Position numbers and translations under genes: made by a program. From assembly GCF_002343915.1 (NCBI RefSeq), contig NZ_NETK01000001.1, positions 9,004,001 to 9,068,000 of the forward strand: a stretch of 64,000 nucleotides of DNA, in the 5' to 3' direction. The stretch is from Nannocystis exedens. Its GTDB lineage: Bacteria > Myxococcota_A > Polyangia > Nannocystales > Nannocystaceae. Shown here in pieces: positions 20,203 to 29,071 of the stretch (positions within the stretch are counted from its first letter, which is position 1; each line of letters begins with the position of its first letter). A model generated the notes under the pieces. The model was not told the origin of the DNA. It saw nothing but the letters and a program-made list of their open reading frames with translations, and made no database searches.

Positions 20203-20743
20203 TTTTTTCCCGCCACGGTTTGAGCGCGTGGTTTTTCAGCAACACCCGGATCGTCTCCCGGCCGACTTGGTCGACGAGCTTGCGTTTCATGCACTCCTCG
20301 ACGATGAGCATGATTGTCCACCGAGCGCGTCCTTCAGGAGGTGGCCCGCAGACCATGGCGACGATCGCGGCTTCTTGCCGAGCATCGAGCTTCCGCGGTG
20401 GGACCGGTCGCTTCGCGTCCTTGAGCGCGACCTCGACGCCCGCAGCGAGATACCGCTCTCCAACCCGCCGAACCGAGGGGACCGCCGATCCAACCGCTGC
20501 CGCCGTCGCCGCCAGCGTCTTCCCCTCGTCCAGCAACTGCAGCATGCGAATTCGCTTCCAGGTCCGCACCGTGAGCCGCTCCCGGGCTTTTCGGCGCAGG
20601 AGCTCTCGATCCTCGTCCTTGAGCTTGAGTCCGGGGAACCGGGGCCGCGGCTTCTTCTGCCTCATGGCACCCGTAGATCACGTTCCAGGTCAGAGCGCAA
20701 ATTCGCGCATCGTTTTCGGATCGCTACCTTACGGTCGCAGCAC
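19528..20743 (-). mobile_element. IS630-family insertion sequence, 1216 bp, intact ends
   Basis: The ends match as imperfect inverted repeats over about 25 bases (GTGCTCCGACCG at the left; GTGCTGCGACCG when the right end is read inward), 20 of 25 identical. Both ends are flanked by TA, the usual IS630/Tc1 target duplication. Inside is a two-frame DDE transposase on the minus strand. The insertion point is the stop codon of the crystallin-like gene. Confidence 0.88.
20093..20665 (-). CDS. IS630 transposase, first frame (DNA-binding part)
   Basis: It encodes the helix-turn-helix N-terminal domain: a basic start, RMLQLLDEGKTLAATAAAVG, and the linker CGPPPEGRARWTIMLIVEEC. Resemblance to IS630 transposases continues to WREK, where a run of seven A at 20202-20208 precedes the change to the second frame. 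The rest of this frame after WREKN is non-homologous. Joining the frames needs a +1 shift, or loss of one A by polymerase slippage. Confidence 0.82.
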   Translation of the reverse strand: MRQKKPRPRFPGLKLKDEDRELLRRKARERLTVRTWKRIRMLQLLDEGKTLAATAAAVGSAVPSVRRVGERYLAAGVEVALKDAKRPVPPRKLDARQEAAIVAMVCGPPPEGRARWTIMLIVEECMKRKLVDQVGRETIRVLLKNHALKPWREKNVVRSSDRRGVRRADGRRPRHPGATSRRVGAGRRSG

Positions 20744-22086
20744 TAGTGCTGGGCGCAGTACGGGGTGTCGTCGGTGGGGTCGCAGAAGTAGCTGTAGTGC
20801 TTGAGGAACGCGTTATCACGGTCGATGTCGACGTTGACCATCAGGACGTGGAGCGCGCCCTCGGGGATCCCCGGCACCCCCGAGGCGGGGGAGATGCCGA
20901 GGAAGTCGATGCCCTCGGCCTCGTCGCCCAGGCTCGAGTCGGCGTCGTTGAGCTCGAAGTCGAAGGGGCCGTAGTTGCTGCCGGCCCGCGCCAGGAGCGT
21001 GCCGGTCTCGAGGTCGAACGCGCGCAGGCCGGCGCCCGAGCCGCCCGGTTTCGAGTTGGTGAGGAAGAGGACGCCGTTCGTCAGCAATTCCCCGCCCTGC
21101 TGGGTGTACAGGGTGAGCGGGTCGCCGTCGTGGTCCTCGAGCAGGATGTTGTCCTCGTAGGTGAGGAACCCGTCGAGCCCGAGCTGGAGGCGCGACCAGT
21201 CGATGCGGTGCGAGCGAACGCCCCGCGTGGCGTCGAGGGTGCCGCCGGCCTGGTAGAGGTGCGAGCCGTCGCGCGGATCGACGGTGACCCAGGCGGAGTT
21301 GTAGGCGCCCGGGGTGACGTACACCGAGGCGAAGGCGACGGGCGCGAGGTCGGGGGTGGAGAGGGCGACGACGATCGGCGGCAGGCCGGCGGCGATGCCC
21401 TCGACCGGGACGAACAGGTAGCCGGCGTGATGGTCGGGGTCGCCGAAATGGTCGTACCCGCCCGGCAGGCCGAACGCGGCCCGCACCTCCGCGATCGAGC
21501 GGGTCTCATGAATGCACGAGGCGTCCGCGAGATCGCAGGTGAGGGGGATCCGCGAGACCCTGCCGGTCTGGGTGACGTACCAGTTGACGCCGTCGTTGGC
21601 GAGGCCCTGGGCCTGGTTCGACCACTCGTTCTCGTCGTCGTAGGGGTAGTTGCCCTCGTAGTAATACGGCACCCGCGGGTCGGAGGCGACGATCCGGATC
21701 GAGGAGGTCTCGTCGCTGACCTCGTGGAGGTGGGCGTAGCCCTGCGAGGCCTCGTAGGTGGCCTCGCGGCCGGCGAAGCCGCCGTGCTCGTAGAGCACGG
21801 CACGCACGCCAGGGCCGACCTTCAGCGAGGAGATGCTGTCGTTGCTCAGCTTGAAGCTGGCGCTGTCGGCATAGTCGCCCACGGTCAGGGTGCAGCACTC
21901 GCCGGTGAATTCGGCGTGCTGCCAGACGGTGACCTGACCGCTGCCCGGCGTGGGCGTACAGGCGCAGGCAGCCTCGGCGCGGGCCTCGAGGCCCAGGAGC
22001 GTGGCGAGGGTGACGACGGGCAGGGCGAGGACGATCCGCGAGCGGCGAACGGAGGAGCGGACTGGGATGGAGCGAGCGGTGAACAT
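20743..22086 (-). CDS. Secreted protein with beta/gamma-crystallin-type domain
   Basis: A signal peptide (VVTLATLLGLEARAEAA) is followed by a crystallin-like Greek-key module at about residues 50-110: VTVWQHAEFTGECCTLTVGD, then VRAVLYEHGGFAGREATYE. Such domains often bind calcium. The remaining 330 residues resemble a propeller-like or lectin-associated region (WYVTQTGRVSRIPL, GYDHFGDPDHHAGYLFVPVEG), with scattered cysteines expected to form disulfides outside the cell. The TAG stop overlaps the right end of the IS630 element yet the coding frame is unaltered. Function beyond secretion and probable calcium binding is unknown. Confidence 0.75.
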   Translation of the reverse strand: MFTARSIPVRSSVRRSRIVLALPVVTLATLLGLEARAEAACACTPTPGSGQVTVWQHAEFTGECCTLTVGDYADSASFKLSNDSISSLKVGPGVRAVLYEHGGFAGREATYEASQGYAHLHEVSDETSSIRIVASDPRVPYYYEGNYPYDDENEWSNQAQGLANDGVNWYVTQTGRVSRIPLTCDLADASCIHETRSIAEVRAAFGLPGGYDHFGDPDHHAGYLFVPVEGIAAGLPPIVVALSTPDLAPVAFASVYVTPGAYNSAWVTVDPRDGSHLYQAGGTLDATRGVRSHRIDWSRLQLGLDGFLTYEDNILLEDHDGDPLTLYTQQGGELLTNGVLFLTNSKPGGSGAGLRAFDLETGTLLARAGSNYGPFDFELNDADSSLGDEAEGIDFLGISPASGVPGIPEGALHVLMVNVDIDRDNAFLKHYSYFCDPTDDTPYCAQH

Positions 22087-22295
22087 GGCGAATAGGGGGG
22101 GCGATCGTGGATAGGGGGTCGCGACGCGGGGGTTGCGACGGTTCGCGCCGGTAGAGTCGACGCAGCCCCGGACGATCACGAGAAAGTTGCGACCGCGGAA
22201 AATGGGCGTTTCGGCGCGGTTCCGCGGGCGAGCGGCGTTCGGGCGAGCGCCGGCGGACGCGTCGCCGCGCGCCCGCGAGCGTCCGCGCGCGACGC

Positions 22296-23297
22296 CTACC
22301 GCTCGCTGTCGAGGTGGGCCATCATCGGCGCGGGGTAGCGCTCGCCGGCCACGGCGGCTGCCGGCACCGCGGTCTCGAGCGCCGCGACCTCGGCGGCGGT
22401 CAGCTCGATCGCCAGGGCGGCGATGCTGTCCTCGATCTGCTGCGGGGTGCGCGAGCCGATCGTCGGGATCACCGTCACGCCCTGCGCGGCGCCCTTGGCC
22501 CGCGCCCAGGCGATGGCGAGCTGCGCGGGCGAGACGCCGCGGGCGGCGGCCAGGCGGTGCAGGGCCTCGACCAGCGACTGGTTCTTGACCGCGTTGTCGC
22601 CGGTGAAGCGGGGCAGGTGGGCGCGCATGTCGTCGCCCGCGGGCTTGCTGCCGGTGAGGAGCCCGCGCGACAGCACCCCGTAGGCCGTCATCGCCATGCC
22701 GTGGGCGCGCAGCGCCGGGATGATCGTCGCCTCGGGGCCGCGGCTGGCCAGGCCGTACTCGATCTGCAGGTCGCACAGCGGGTGCACCGCGGCGGCGCGG
22801 GCGATCGTCTCGGCGCCCACCTCCGACAGGCTGATGTAGCGGACGTAGCCGGCCTTCACCATCTCGGCCAGGGCGCCGATCGTGTCCTCGATCGGCACGC
22901 GCGGGTCGAGGCGGGCCGGGCGGTAGATGTCGATGTAGTCGACGCCGAGGCGGGTCAGGCTGTACGCCAGGGCGCTCTTGGTCGCGGCCGGGCTGGTGTC
23001 GACGCCGAGGAAGGCGCCGTCGGGCCCGCGCAGGCCGCCGTACTTGACGCTGAGCAGCACGCGGTCGCGGCGGCCGGCGATCGCCCGGCCGACCAGCAGC
23101 TCGTTCTTGCCCATGCCGTAGAAGTCGCCGGTGTCGAGCAGGTTGACGCCGCGCTCGAGCGCGGCGTGGATGGTGGCGATGCCCTCGGCGTCGTCGCGCT
23201 CGCCGTACCAGCTGCCGGCGCCGAGGCCCATGCAGCCGAGAGCGAGCGGGAAGACGTCAGGTCCGTGCGTACCGAGCTTCGTTGTCCGGGTCGTCAT
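22296..23297 (-). CDS. Aldo/keto reductase
   Basis: An NADPH-dependent oxidoreductase of 333 residues. The family landmarks are LALGCMGLGAGSWYG at the start, Asp55 and Tyr60 in DTGDFYG, Lys85 in SVKYGG, and the C-terminal cofactor block VTVIPTIGSRTPQQIEDSI. The usual catalytic His region reads YIDIYRPARLDP, as in one common bacterial subfamily. The start MTTRTTKLG at 23297 lies 58 bases from a divergent LysR gene, a layout that usually means LysR controls it. The substrate is unknown. Confidence 0.88.
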   Translation of the reverse strand: MTTRTTKLGTHGPDVFPLALGCMGLGAGSWYGERDDAEGIATIHAALERGVNLLDTGDFYGMGKNELLVGRAIAGRRDRVLLSVKYGGLRGPDGAFLGVDTSPAATKSALAYSLTRLGVDYIDIYRPARLDPRVPIEDTIGALAEMVKAGYVRYISLSEVGAETIARAAAVHPLCDLQIEYGLASRGPEATIIPALRAHGMAMTAYGVLSRGLLTGSKPAGDDMRAHLPRFTGDNAVKNQSLVEALHRLAAARGVSPAQLAIAWARAKGAAQGVTVIPTIGSRTPQQIEDSIAALAIELTAAEVAALETAVPAAAVAGERYPAPMMAHLDSER

Positions 23298-23355
23298 GGG
23301 CCGTAACGTAGCCCCTGGCGCCTTATGTTCCCAGTGAATAGGATGTATACGACAC
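23298..23355. promoter_or_regulatory. Shared divergent promoter, aldo/keto reductase and LysR regulator
   Basis: Only 58 bases separate the two starts, so both promoters and the LysR site must be here or reach into the genes. The stretch is markedly more AT-rich than its surroundings and contains the palindrome GTATAC at about 23344. A T-N11-A LysR box cannot be fixed by eye. Confidence 0.5.
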
Positions 23356-24267
23356 ATGAACAACAGTTATGGACGGGACCTCGACCTCAACCTGCTGCGG
23401 GTGTTCGCCGTGGTCGCCGAGGTCGGCAGCGTGACGGAGGCGGCCAGGCGGCTGTACCTGACGCAGCCGGCCGTCAGCGCGGCGCTGCGGCGGCTGACGA
23501 CGGCCGTGGGCGCGCCGCTGTTCGTGCGCAGCGGTCGTGGGCTGGTGCTGACGAGCCGCGGCGAGCGCCTGCGGGCGGGCGTGCAGCCGCACCTGCAGGC
23601 CCTGATCGACGCGGCGCTGGCGGTGCCCTCGTTCGACCCGGCGACCAGCGAGCGCACCCTGCGGCTCGGGATGTCCGACTCCGCCGAGCAGTGGCTGCTG
23701 CCCCGCCTGCTGCAGGTGCTCGCCGCCGAGGCGCCGCGCATGCGCGTGGTGGCGATCCCGGTCCAGTTCCGCACCATCGCGGCCGCGCTGGCCGCGGGCC
23801 TCGACGCCGCGGTCACCGTCGCCGACGAGCTGCCGACGTCGATCCGGCGCGAGCCCTTGCTCTCCGGCGGCTTCACCTGCCTGTTCGACCCGCGCCACGC
23901 TCGCCTGCGCAAGCTGAGCGAGCGCGAGTACTTCGCCCGCGAGCACGTCATCGTGTCCTACAACGGCGACCTGCGCGGCGTGATCGAGGACTACTTCGGC
24001 AAGACGCGGAACATCCGCTGCTCGGTCTCGTCGTTCGCCAACCTCGGCGCGCTGATCGACGGCACGGCGATGCTGGCGACGGTGCCGATGTTGGTGGCCG
24101 AGCAGATCCGCCTGGTCCGGCCGCACCTGCGGACCACGCCGCTGCCGTTCCCCGTCCCGCTCGGCACGTTCGAGCTGCTATGGCCGGTCGCCACAGACGA
24201 CGACCCGCCCTGCCGCTTCGCCCGCGCGCACATCAAGCGGATCGCGCAGGCGCTGGCGCCGAAGTGA
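23356..24267 (+). CDS. LysR-family transcriptional regulator
   Basis: The N-terminal winged helix-turn-helix reads LDLNLLRVFAVVAEVGSVTE then LYLTQPAVSAALRRLT and PLFVRSGRGLVLTSRGE, which is diagnostic. Residues 95 to the end form the periplasmic-binding-protein-like effector domain (LRLGMSDSAEQWLLPRLL; ATVPMLVAEQIRLVRPHL). Length (303) is normal. It probably regulates the divergent aldo/keto reductase and itself; the inducer is unknown. The ATG at 23356 gives the canonical N-terminus. Confidence 0.92.
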   Translation: MNNSYGRDLDLNLLRVFAVVAEVGSVTEAARRLYLTQPAVSAALRRLTTAVGAPLFVRSGRGLVLTSRGERLRAGVQPHLQALIDAALAVPSFDPATSERTLRLGMSDSAEQWLLPRLLQVLAAEAPRMRVVAIPVQFRTIAAALAAGLDAAVTVADELPTSIRREPLLSGGFTCLFDPRHARLRKLSEREYFAREHVIVSYNGDLRGVIEDYFGKTRNIRCSVSSFANLGALIDGTAMLATVPMLVAEQIRLVRPHLRTTPLPFPVPLGTFELLWPVATDDDPPCRFARAHIKRIAQALAPK

Positions 24268-24741
24268 GGCCGGCGCGGCGCCGAGGTGCCCTTCGGGACA
24301 TGTACGGGATCGAGGCGCCTGCTCGCGCGGGCCGGCACGGACCTGTCCCCGCAGCCAGGCGCGGCGGTTGCCCTCCGCGAACCACTCGCTGGTCGCGTGG
24401 CGATCTCCTTCCCGCCGCGGGACGGCGCGCGACAGGTCGAGGACGACGCCGGGCAGGCGGAGCTCGGCCGTCGACCGGTCGTGCAGCGGCGAGCGACCGT
24501 CGTCGCGACCTCCGTCGCTGTGCCGCAGCGGTCGAGGGTTCGCTTCGAGATAATTCCTCGATGCAACGACCATGGCATCCCTGAGGGCGCGGCGCGGGCG
24601 TCGAGGTCGTCGCGCCGAGGCGATCGGTCGAGCGCGGCAAGACTCGCTTCATCGCGGTCGCGGGGCCGTGCTAGCGTCCCCGCGCGGTGCCGCCGATCGC
24701 CCGCGCACCGCCGCGACACCCCCCATTCCCCCGCGAGCGCA
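24268..24741. other. Intergenic region, no supported gene
   Basis: Several overlapping open frames exist on both strands, but none shows family motifs or a good ribosome-binding site. I see nothing assignable. Confidence 0.35.
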
Positions 24742-26031
24742 ATGACGAAATCGAAGTCGAATCCCAGCACATCCACGCCGGGCGCCGGCGACCCGGTCGG
24801 ACCGAAGCACGCGAAGCTGCTCAGCTTCCTCGCCACGAGAGGCCAGGTCGAGTTCGACGCCAAGCAGGTCAAGCGCGGGCAGCAATTGCTCAAGCAGGCC
24901 CGCGCCGAGCTGCTCGGGCCGCTGCCGAAGGACGCGGAGGTGGCGATCTTCGACGGCTGGGTCCGGCGAGTGACCCTGAAGTGCAGCAAGGCGGTCGCGC
25001 TGTGGCCCGAGATCGCCGCAGCTCCGGCGCTGGGGCAGCTCGAGGAGATCGAGCTGCTGCTCGACGACGGGACGGACGCGTGGATCGAGGCGGCGAACCG
25101 CCAGCCGCTGCGAGTCACGCGATTTCACCTCAACGGCGAGAACGTCGACCCGGACACCGGCGAGATCCTCGACGAGCGCGAGAACTCGGCGCGCGTCGTG
25201 GCGGCCGCCAACGCGCTCGCCCACGCGACCGAGCTGGTGCTCGAGTGCTACGTCGATCCGTCGTCGTCGCTCGCCGGGCTCGATCTGCCGGCGCTGACCA
25301 GCCTCTGGATCCGCGTGATGACCGGCCACCACGAGCCCGACGCCGAGGTGCTGGCGACGCTGAAGCAGGCCCGCCTGCCGCAATTGCGGCGCCTCGGATG
25401 GGAGAGCTCCCGGACGATGGATCCGGCGGCCGCGGTGGCCGTGCCGGCGCAGATCACCGAGCTCGGCTTCTGGGGCCCGAACGAGGCCGCGGTGCTCCCG
25501 GCGCTGGTGGCCGCGCGGCCGTCCCTGACCGCCATCGGCGTGTCCACCCAGGACCGCGACGACCCCGAGGCGCTCGACGACGACGCGCTGCGCCGGCTGG
25601 GCGAGGGCAAGCGCCTGTTCGGGCCGCGCTGCAGCTTCGCCAGGGGCTTCAATACAGGATTCCGGATCTTGCACGCGCTCGACCGCGACGCCGACGGGCT
25701 GGCGCAGTTCGCCGCGCTGCGCGGGCGCAACAGCCGCGACGCCGACGTCCACTTTCAGTACGGCAACGCGATCGAGGACGACCTCGAGGCCGTGAACGCG
25801 TTCTGCGAGGCGCTCCTGATCGACCCCGACCACGGCCCGGCGCACTGCAACCTCGGCAGCGCGCTGGTCCGGCTCGGACGCTGGCGCCCCGCGATCTACC
25901 ACCTCGAGCGCTACCTCGAGATCCATCCGAGCTTCGCCCCTGCATGGCGCAACCTGGCCAAGGCCCACCGCGAGCTCGGCGAGGAGGAGGCGGCGCAGGC
26001 CGCCGAGGCGAACCTCCTGCAGGAGGCGTGA
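24742..26031 (+). CDS. Repeat protein: leucine-rich-like middle, TPR C-terminus
   Basis: A 429-residue soluble protein. After a polar Lys/Ser-rich start, residues 70-290 contain LRR-like phrases (GQLEEIELLLDDG, PALTSLWIRVMTG, LPQLRRLGWESS, AQITELGFWGP) resembling the LRR part of myxobacterial TIGR02996-like proteins. The final 110 residues form two or three tetratricopeptide repeats (DVHFQYGNAIEDDLEAVNAF, GPAHCNLGSALVRLGRWRPA, APAWRNLAKAHRELGEEEAA). Both repeat types mediate protein contacts; no catalytic motif is present. The ATG at 24742 is the first good in-frame start after an upstream non-coding stretch. Confidence 0.7.
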   Translation: MTKSKSNPSTSTPGAGDPVGPKHAKLLSFLATRGQVEFDAKQVKRGQQLLKQARAELLGPLPKDAEVAIFDGWVRRVTLKCSKAVALWPEIAAAPALGQLEEIELLLDDGTDAWIEAANRQPLRVTRFHLNGENVDPDTGEILDERENSARVVAAANALAHATELVLECYVDPSSSLAGLDLPALTSLWIRVMTGHHEPDAEVLATLKQARLPQLRRLGWESSRTMDPAAAVAVPAQITELGFWGPNEAAVLPALVAARPSLTAIGVSTQDRDDPEALDDDALRRLGEGKRLFGPRCSFARGFNTGFRILHALDRDADGLAQFAALRGRNSRDADVHFQYGNAIEDDLEAVNAFCEALLIDPDHGPAHCNLGSALVRLGRWRPAIYHLERYLEIHPSFAPAWRNLAKAHRELGEEEAAQAAEANLLQEA

Positions 26032-26089
26032 GCCGCAGCGCGCGTCGACGACGGCGGCGCCGCGGCAGCACGAGCGCGGCGGCGCCAGA

Positions 26090-26103
26090 TGTCCGAAAGG
26101 ACA
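26090..26103. repeat. Short hairpin TGTCC-GAAA-GGACA
   Basis: A perfect 5-bp stem with a GAAA tetraloop between two convergent genes, 58 bases after the plus-strand stop and just before the minus-strand stop. Related hairpins occur at about 80-91, 30765-30910 (three copies) and 37071-37090. Confidence 0.55.
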
Positions 26104-26113
26104 GGCAGGCGGC

Positions 26114-27010
26114 TCACAGCCGCTGCAGGCCCCAGGGCGGAGCAGCGTTGACCAGCCAGCCGACGCGGCACTTCATGCGCACCTGGCGGAACTCGGCGCC
26201 GGCCTTGGTCGCCGTCCACGTGTACTCGCCGGGCGGCACCTGGACGAACAGCACGCCGCCGTCGTCGCTGGTCTCGGTCAGGCCGGGCTCGGGGATCACG
26301 CTCGAGTTGAAGTAGATCGGGCCGTTCTCGGCCGGCAGCGGCGGGTCGAGGGTGACGACGACGCCGGCCTCGCCGTGGGCGCCCTCGTCGTAGATCGACT
26401 TGCCGACGCGCGTCACGGTCGTGACCATCTGGCAGTACTTGCTGTCGTCCGGGGTGACCATGACGATCGCGGCCAGGGCGTCGTAAATGGCGTGGGTGAC
26501 CGCCTGGAAGGTGATCCGCTGCAGGCCCTCCTCGGGCAGGACGTGGGTGCCGGTCTGGATCGGGTGATAGTCGGGGTGCGTCATCGTCAGGGTGATGTCG
26601 GCGCCGACCGGCAGGCCCTCGAACTTGAACTTGCCGTCGGCGCCGGTGGTGACGGTGCGGTCGGGGAACTCGAGGATCGAGACCTCGGCGCCGGCGATCC
26701 GCCCGTTCGGGCTGGCGTCGAACGGGATCGCGTCGCCCTCGACGGTGGCCACCCCCAGACCGCTGCAGTCGGCCTTGCACTTGCCGCCGACGCCGTTGTC
26801 GGCGCCATCGTCACAGACCTCGCTGCCCGCGACCTCGCCGTCGCCGCACTCCGGATCGCCGGTCTCGCCCTGGGTGGTGGCCCGGGTGTCGCCGTCGCTG
26901 GCGGCCGAACCGGCGTCGCCGCAGGCCAGGAGGCCGCACAGCGCGAGGGCGCCGGAGCTGCCGAGCAGGGCGGGTTTGAGGAGCGAGGTGCGGGCGATGC
27001 GTGGGCGCAT
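26114..27010 (-). CDS. Lipoprotein with CGDG..CDDG motif and carboxypeptidase-regulatory-like domain
   Basis: A predicted lipoprotein (LALCGLLACGDAG, lipid Cys at about residue 30). A low-complexity linker precedes one myxobacterial cysteine-rich unit, PECGDGEVAGSEVCDDG followed by KCKADCSG. Next comes a beta-sandwich typical of carboxypeptidase-regulatory-like repeats (GRIAGAEVSILEFPDRTV, TGADGKFKFEGLPVGADITL). The last 100 residues carry QVPPGEYTWTATKAG, suggesting a second such fold. It is likely to be a cell-surface adhesive or scaffold protein. The ATG at 27010 gives the best signal; one four codons upstream is possible. Confidence 0.75.
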   Translation of the reverse strand: MRPRIARTSLLKPALLGSSGALALCGLLACGDAGSAASDGDTRATTQGETGDPECGDGEVAGSEVCDDGADNGVGGKCKADCSGLGVATVEGDAIPFDASPNGRIAGAEVSILEFPDRTVTTGADGKFKFEGLPVGADITLTMTHPDYHPIQTGTHVLPEEGLQRITFQAVTHAIYDALAAIVMVTPDDSKYCQMVTTVTRVGKSIYDEGAHGEAGVVVTLDPPLPAENGPIYFNSSVIPEPGLTETSDDGGVLFVQVPPGEYTWTATKAGAEFRQVRMKCRVGWLVNAAPPWGLQRL

Positions 27011-27705
27011 GGGCGCGAGCATCGGCCAATTCCATGGCGCGGCGCAACCGGCGAGCATGCCCGCGATGCGCACGAACCCGGAGCCGGGCGGGCGCGACGT
27101 AAACGGCGGCAGGACTCGCCGCCGATTCGTGGGGGCAACGTGTGCGGCGAGGAGCGGCCGATTCAACCTGGGGGAGCGTGGCGGAAGGTTGGCCGATTTC
27201 GCATGGGGGAGCGTGCCGGCGGTCGTGGAAGGGGGGCCGATTGGCACGGGTGAGCGGGGCGGCGGCAGAATATCGACTCGCATCGAGGAGCGTGTCGGCG
27301 GGAGATAGGCGGCGCGGTCCGTCGCACGTGTAAACGTATGGGGGGGGCGGCAGTCGCGGTCGTTCGCATTGACGTGTGGAGAGATGGGCGGCAGCGGTCG
27401 GGTCGACTCGCCTCGGCGGGGCGGCAGCGGGCAGGAGAATGTGGGGTCCACATCCGAGCGGGCGGTGGCCGGCGCTGGCAGGATGTTCGATCGATCGCAG
27501 CGGGTCCTGGCGACGTGTGGCAGTATTCGCGCCCGGTTCGGCTCGGCGAGCGCGGTAGGCTCGGTCGGGCCGCATCGTCGCGGGCGCCGGCGGGTGGCAG
27601 CATTCGCGGCCGAGCCCGGGCGGCATTGTCGACAGCGCGGGCGCGAATTGTCGCCTGCGCTTCGGGGTTGGGTTCGCGGGCGAGGCCGGCTAGTCTGCGC
27701 CGCCG
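27011..27705. other. Intergenic region carrying degenerate direct repeats
   Basis: No supported gene in 695 bases. Four degenerate direct repeats at 27121-27263 are described separately. The rest is GC-rich with no clear motif, apart from similar TGGCAGTATTCGCG and TGGCAGCATTCGCG sites about 78 bases apart near 27520 and 27595. Confidence 0.4.
27121..27263. repeat. Four degenerate direct repeats, GCCGATT-N-TGGGGGAGCGTG
   Basis: Units begin at 27121, 27156, 27191 and 27235. Each starts GCCGATT and has a G-rich GGGGGAGCGTG-like core followed by a CGG. The second and third copies are closest; the first and last have substitutions in the core. Spacing is 35, 35 and 44 bases. They lie upstream of the 26114-27010 gene, which starts at 27010 on the minus strand, so a regulatory role is conceivable. 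Confidence 0.55.
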
Positions 27706-29021
27706 ATGCTCGCGCTCACGACCTGCGCCGCGCTGCTCCTCGCGCCCGGGCCTCCGCCCGCGCCGGGGCCGGTGATGCCGGAGGTCCGCTGGGAGGCGCC
27801 GCCGGGCTGCCCGGACCAGGCGTGGGTGCAGGCGCAGATCGCAGGGCTGCTGGCGCAGGCGCCGGCCCGCACCGGTGAGGCCCCGCGGGTGAGCCTGCGC
27901 GTCGAACGACTGCCGGCCGGGCGCTGGCGCCTCGACGCGACCATCACCACCCGCGACGGGCAGGGCCACCGCCGCCTCGAGGGCGACCGCTGTGAGGCGC
28001 TGGCCGAGGCGGCGGCGCTGCTGACGGCCATCGCGGCGGCGCCGGAACTGCAGGAGGGGAGCCCGGCGGTTCCGCGACCGGAGGAGGCGCCCGGGGTCCA
28101 GGGGGCGCCGGGAGGCAAGGGGACGACGCCGAGCCAGGAGCCCGGCTCCGGGAGCTCGGCGGGGCGGGGGAACGCGGCGGGGCCGGCAGGGCCCGGGAAC
28201 GCGGGGCCGGGGAGCACGGGGCCGGGGAGCACGGGGCCGGGGAGCACGACGGGGCCGGCGGGGCCGACGGGGCCGGCCGGGTTGGAGAGCGCGACGGGGC
28301 CGGCGGGGCCGGGGCCGGCGGGGCCGGGGAGCGGGGCGGGCCGGCTGGAGCGGGAAGCTCGGGGGCGCCGGGGGGGTCGGGGAGCGGGCCGGGCCTCGAG
28401 GAGGCGCCGCAGGTCGACGCCGGCGAGCTCGAGCCGGAGCTGCCGGGCGCGTCGCCGCGGCGGGCGACGCTATCGGGGGCGTCAGCCCCCAATCGTCGGC
28501 GGCTGACGCTGAAGGGCACCCTGGGGCTCGGCGCGGGCATCGGCGCCGGCGCGCTGCCGGGCGTCTCGGCGCTGCTGCGGGCCGCGTTCGGGCTGCGCGG
28601 GCGGCGCTGGGCGGTCGTCCTGACGCAGAGCTTCTGGTTGCCGCGCGACTTGCCGGCGGCCGAGGACGAGCGCGTGGGCGGGCGGATGTGGCTGGCGGCC
28701 ACCGGCCTGCAGGGCTGCGGGATCGTCGGCAAGGGCCGGGTCGAGGCGCCGCTGTGCGCCGGGGTCGCCGCCGGGGCCATGCGCGGCCGCGGGATCGGCG
28801 AACTCGCGGCCTCGTACCGCGCGACCTCGGCGTGGGCGGCCGCGACCGCGGGGCCGAGCCTGCACGTGCGGGTGGCGCCGCGGGTGGCGCTGACCCTCGG
28901 CGCCGAGCTGCTGGTGATGCTGACGCGGGTGCGCTTCGAGGTCGCTCAGCGCGGCGAGGTGTGCTGCAGCGCGCCCGTCGGGGCCACCGCGACCGCCGGC
29001 GTCGAGGTGAGGTTGCCGTGA
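27706..29021 (+). pseudogene. Secreted collagen-like protein gene with a frameshift
   Basis: The first frame starts MLALTTCAALLLAPGP (signal-like) and reads a globular part to about residue 120, then a Gly-Pro-x collagen-like stretch (GPGSTGPGSTGPG...). Near 28335 the coherent protein moves to the neighbouring frame, which continues GLEEAPQVDAGELEPELPG, LTLKGTLGLGAGIGAGALPG, a beta-rich SFWLPRDLPA region and ends VEVRLP at 29021. Adding one G in the local G-run rejoins the frames. The first frame alone would end at 28506 with an Arg-rich, non-coding tail. This is either a sequencing error, a true lesion or a slippage switch. It precedes a sigma factor by 50 bases. Confidence 0.6.
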
Positions 29022-29071
29022 GCGGGGGGCCCAACGATTTTCGTCGGGCCCGGACATGAACGCCGGCGCGC

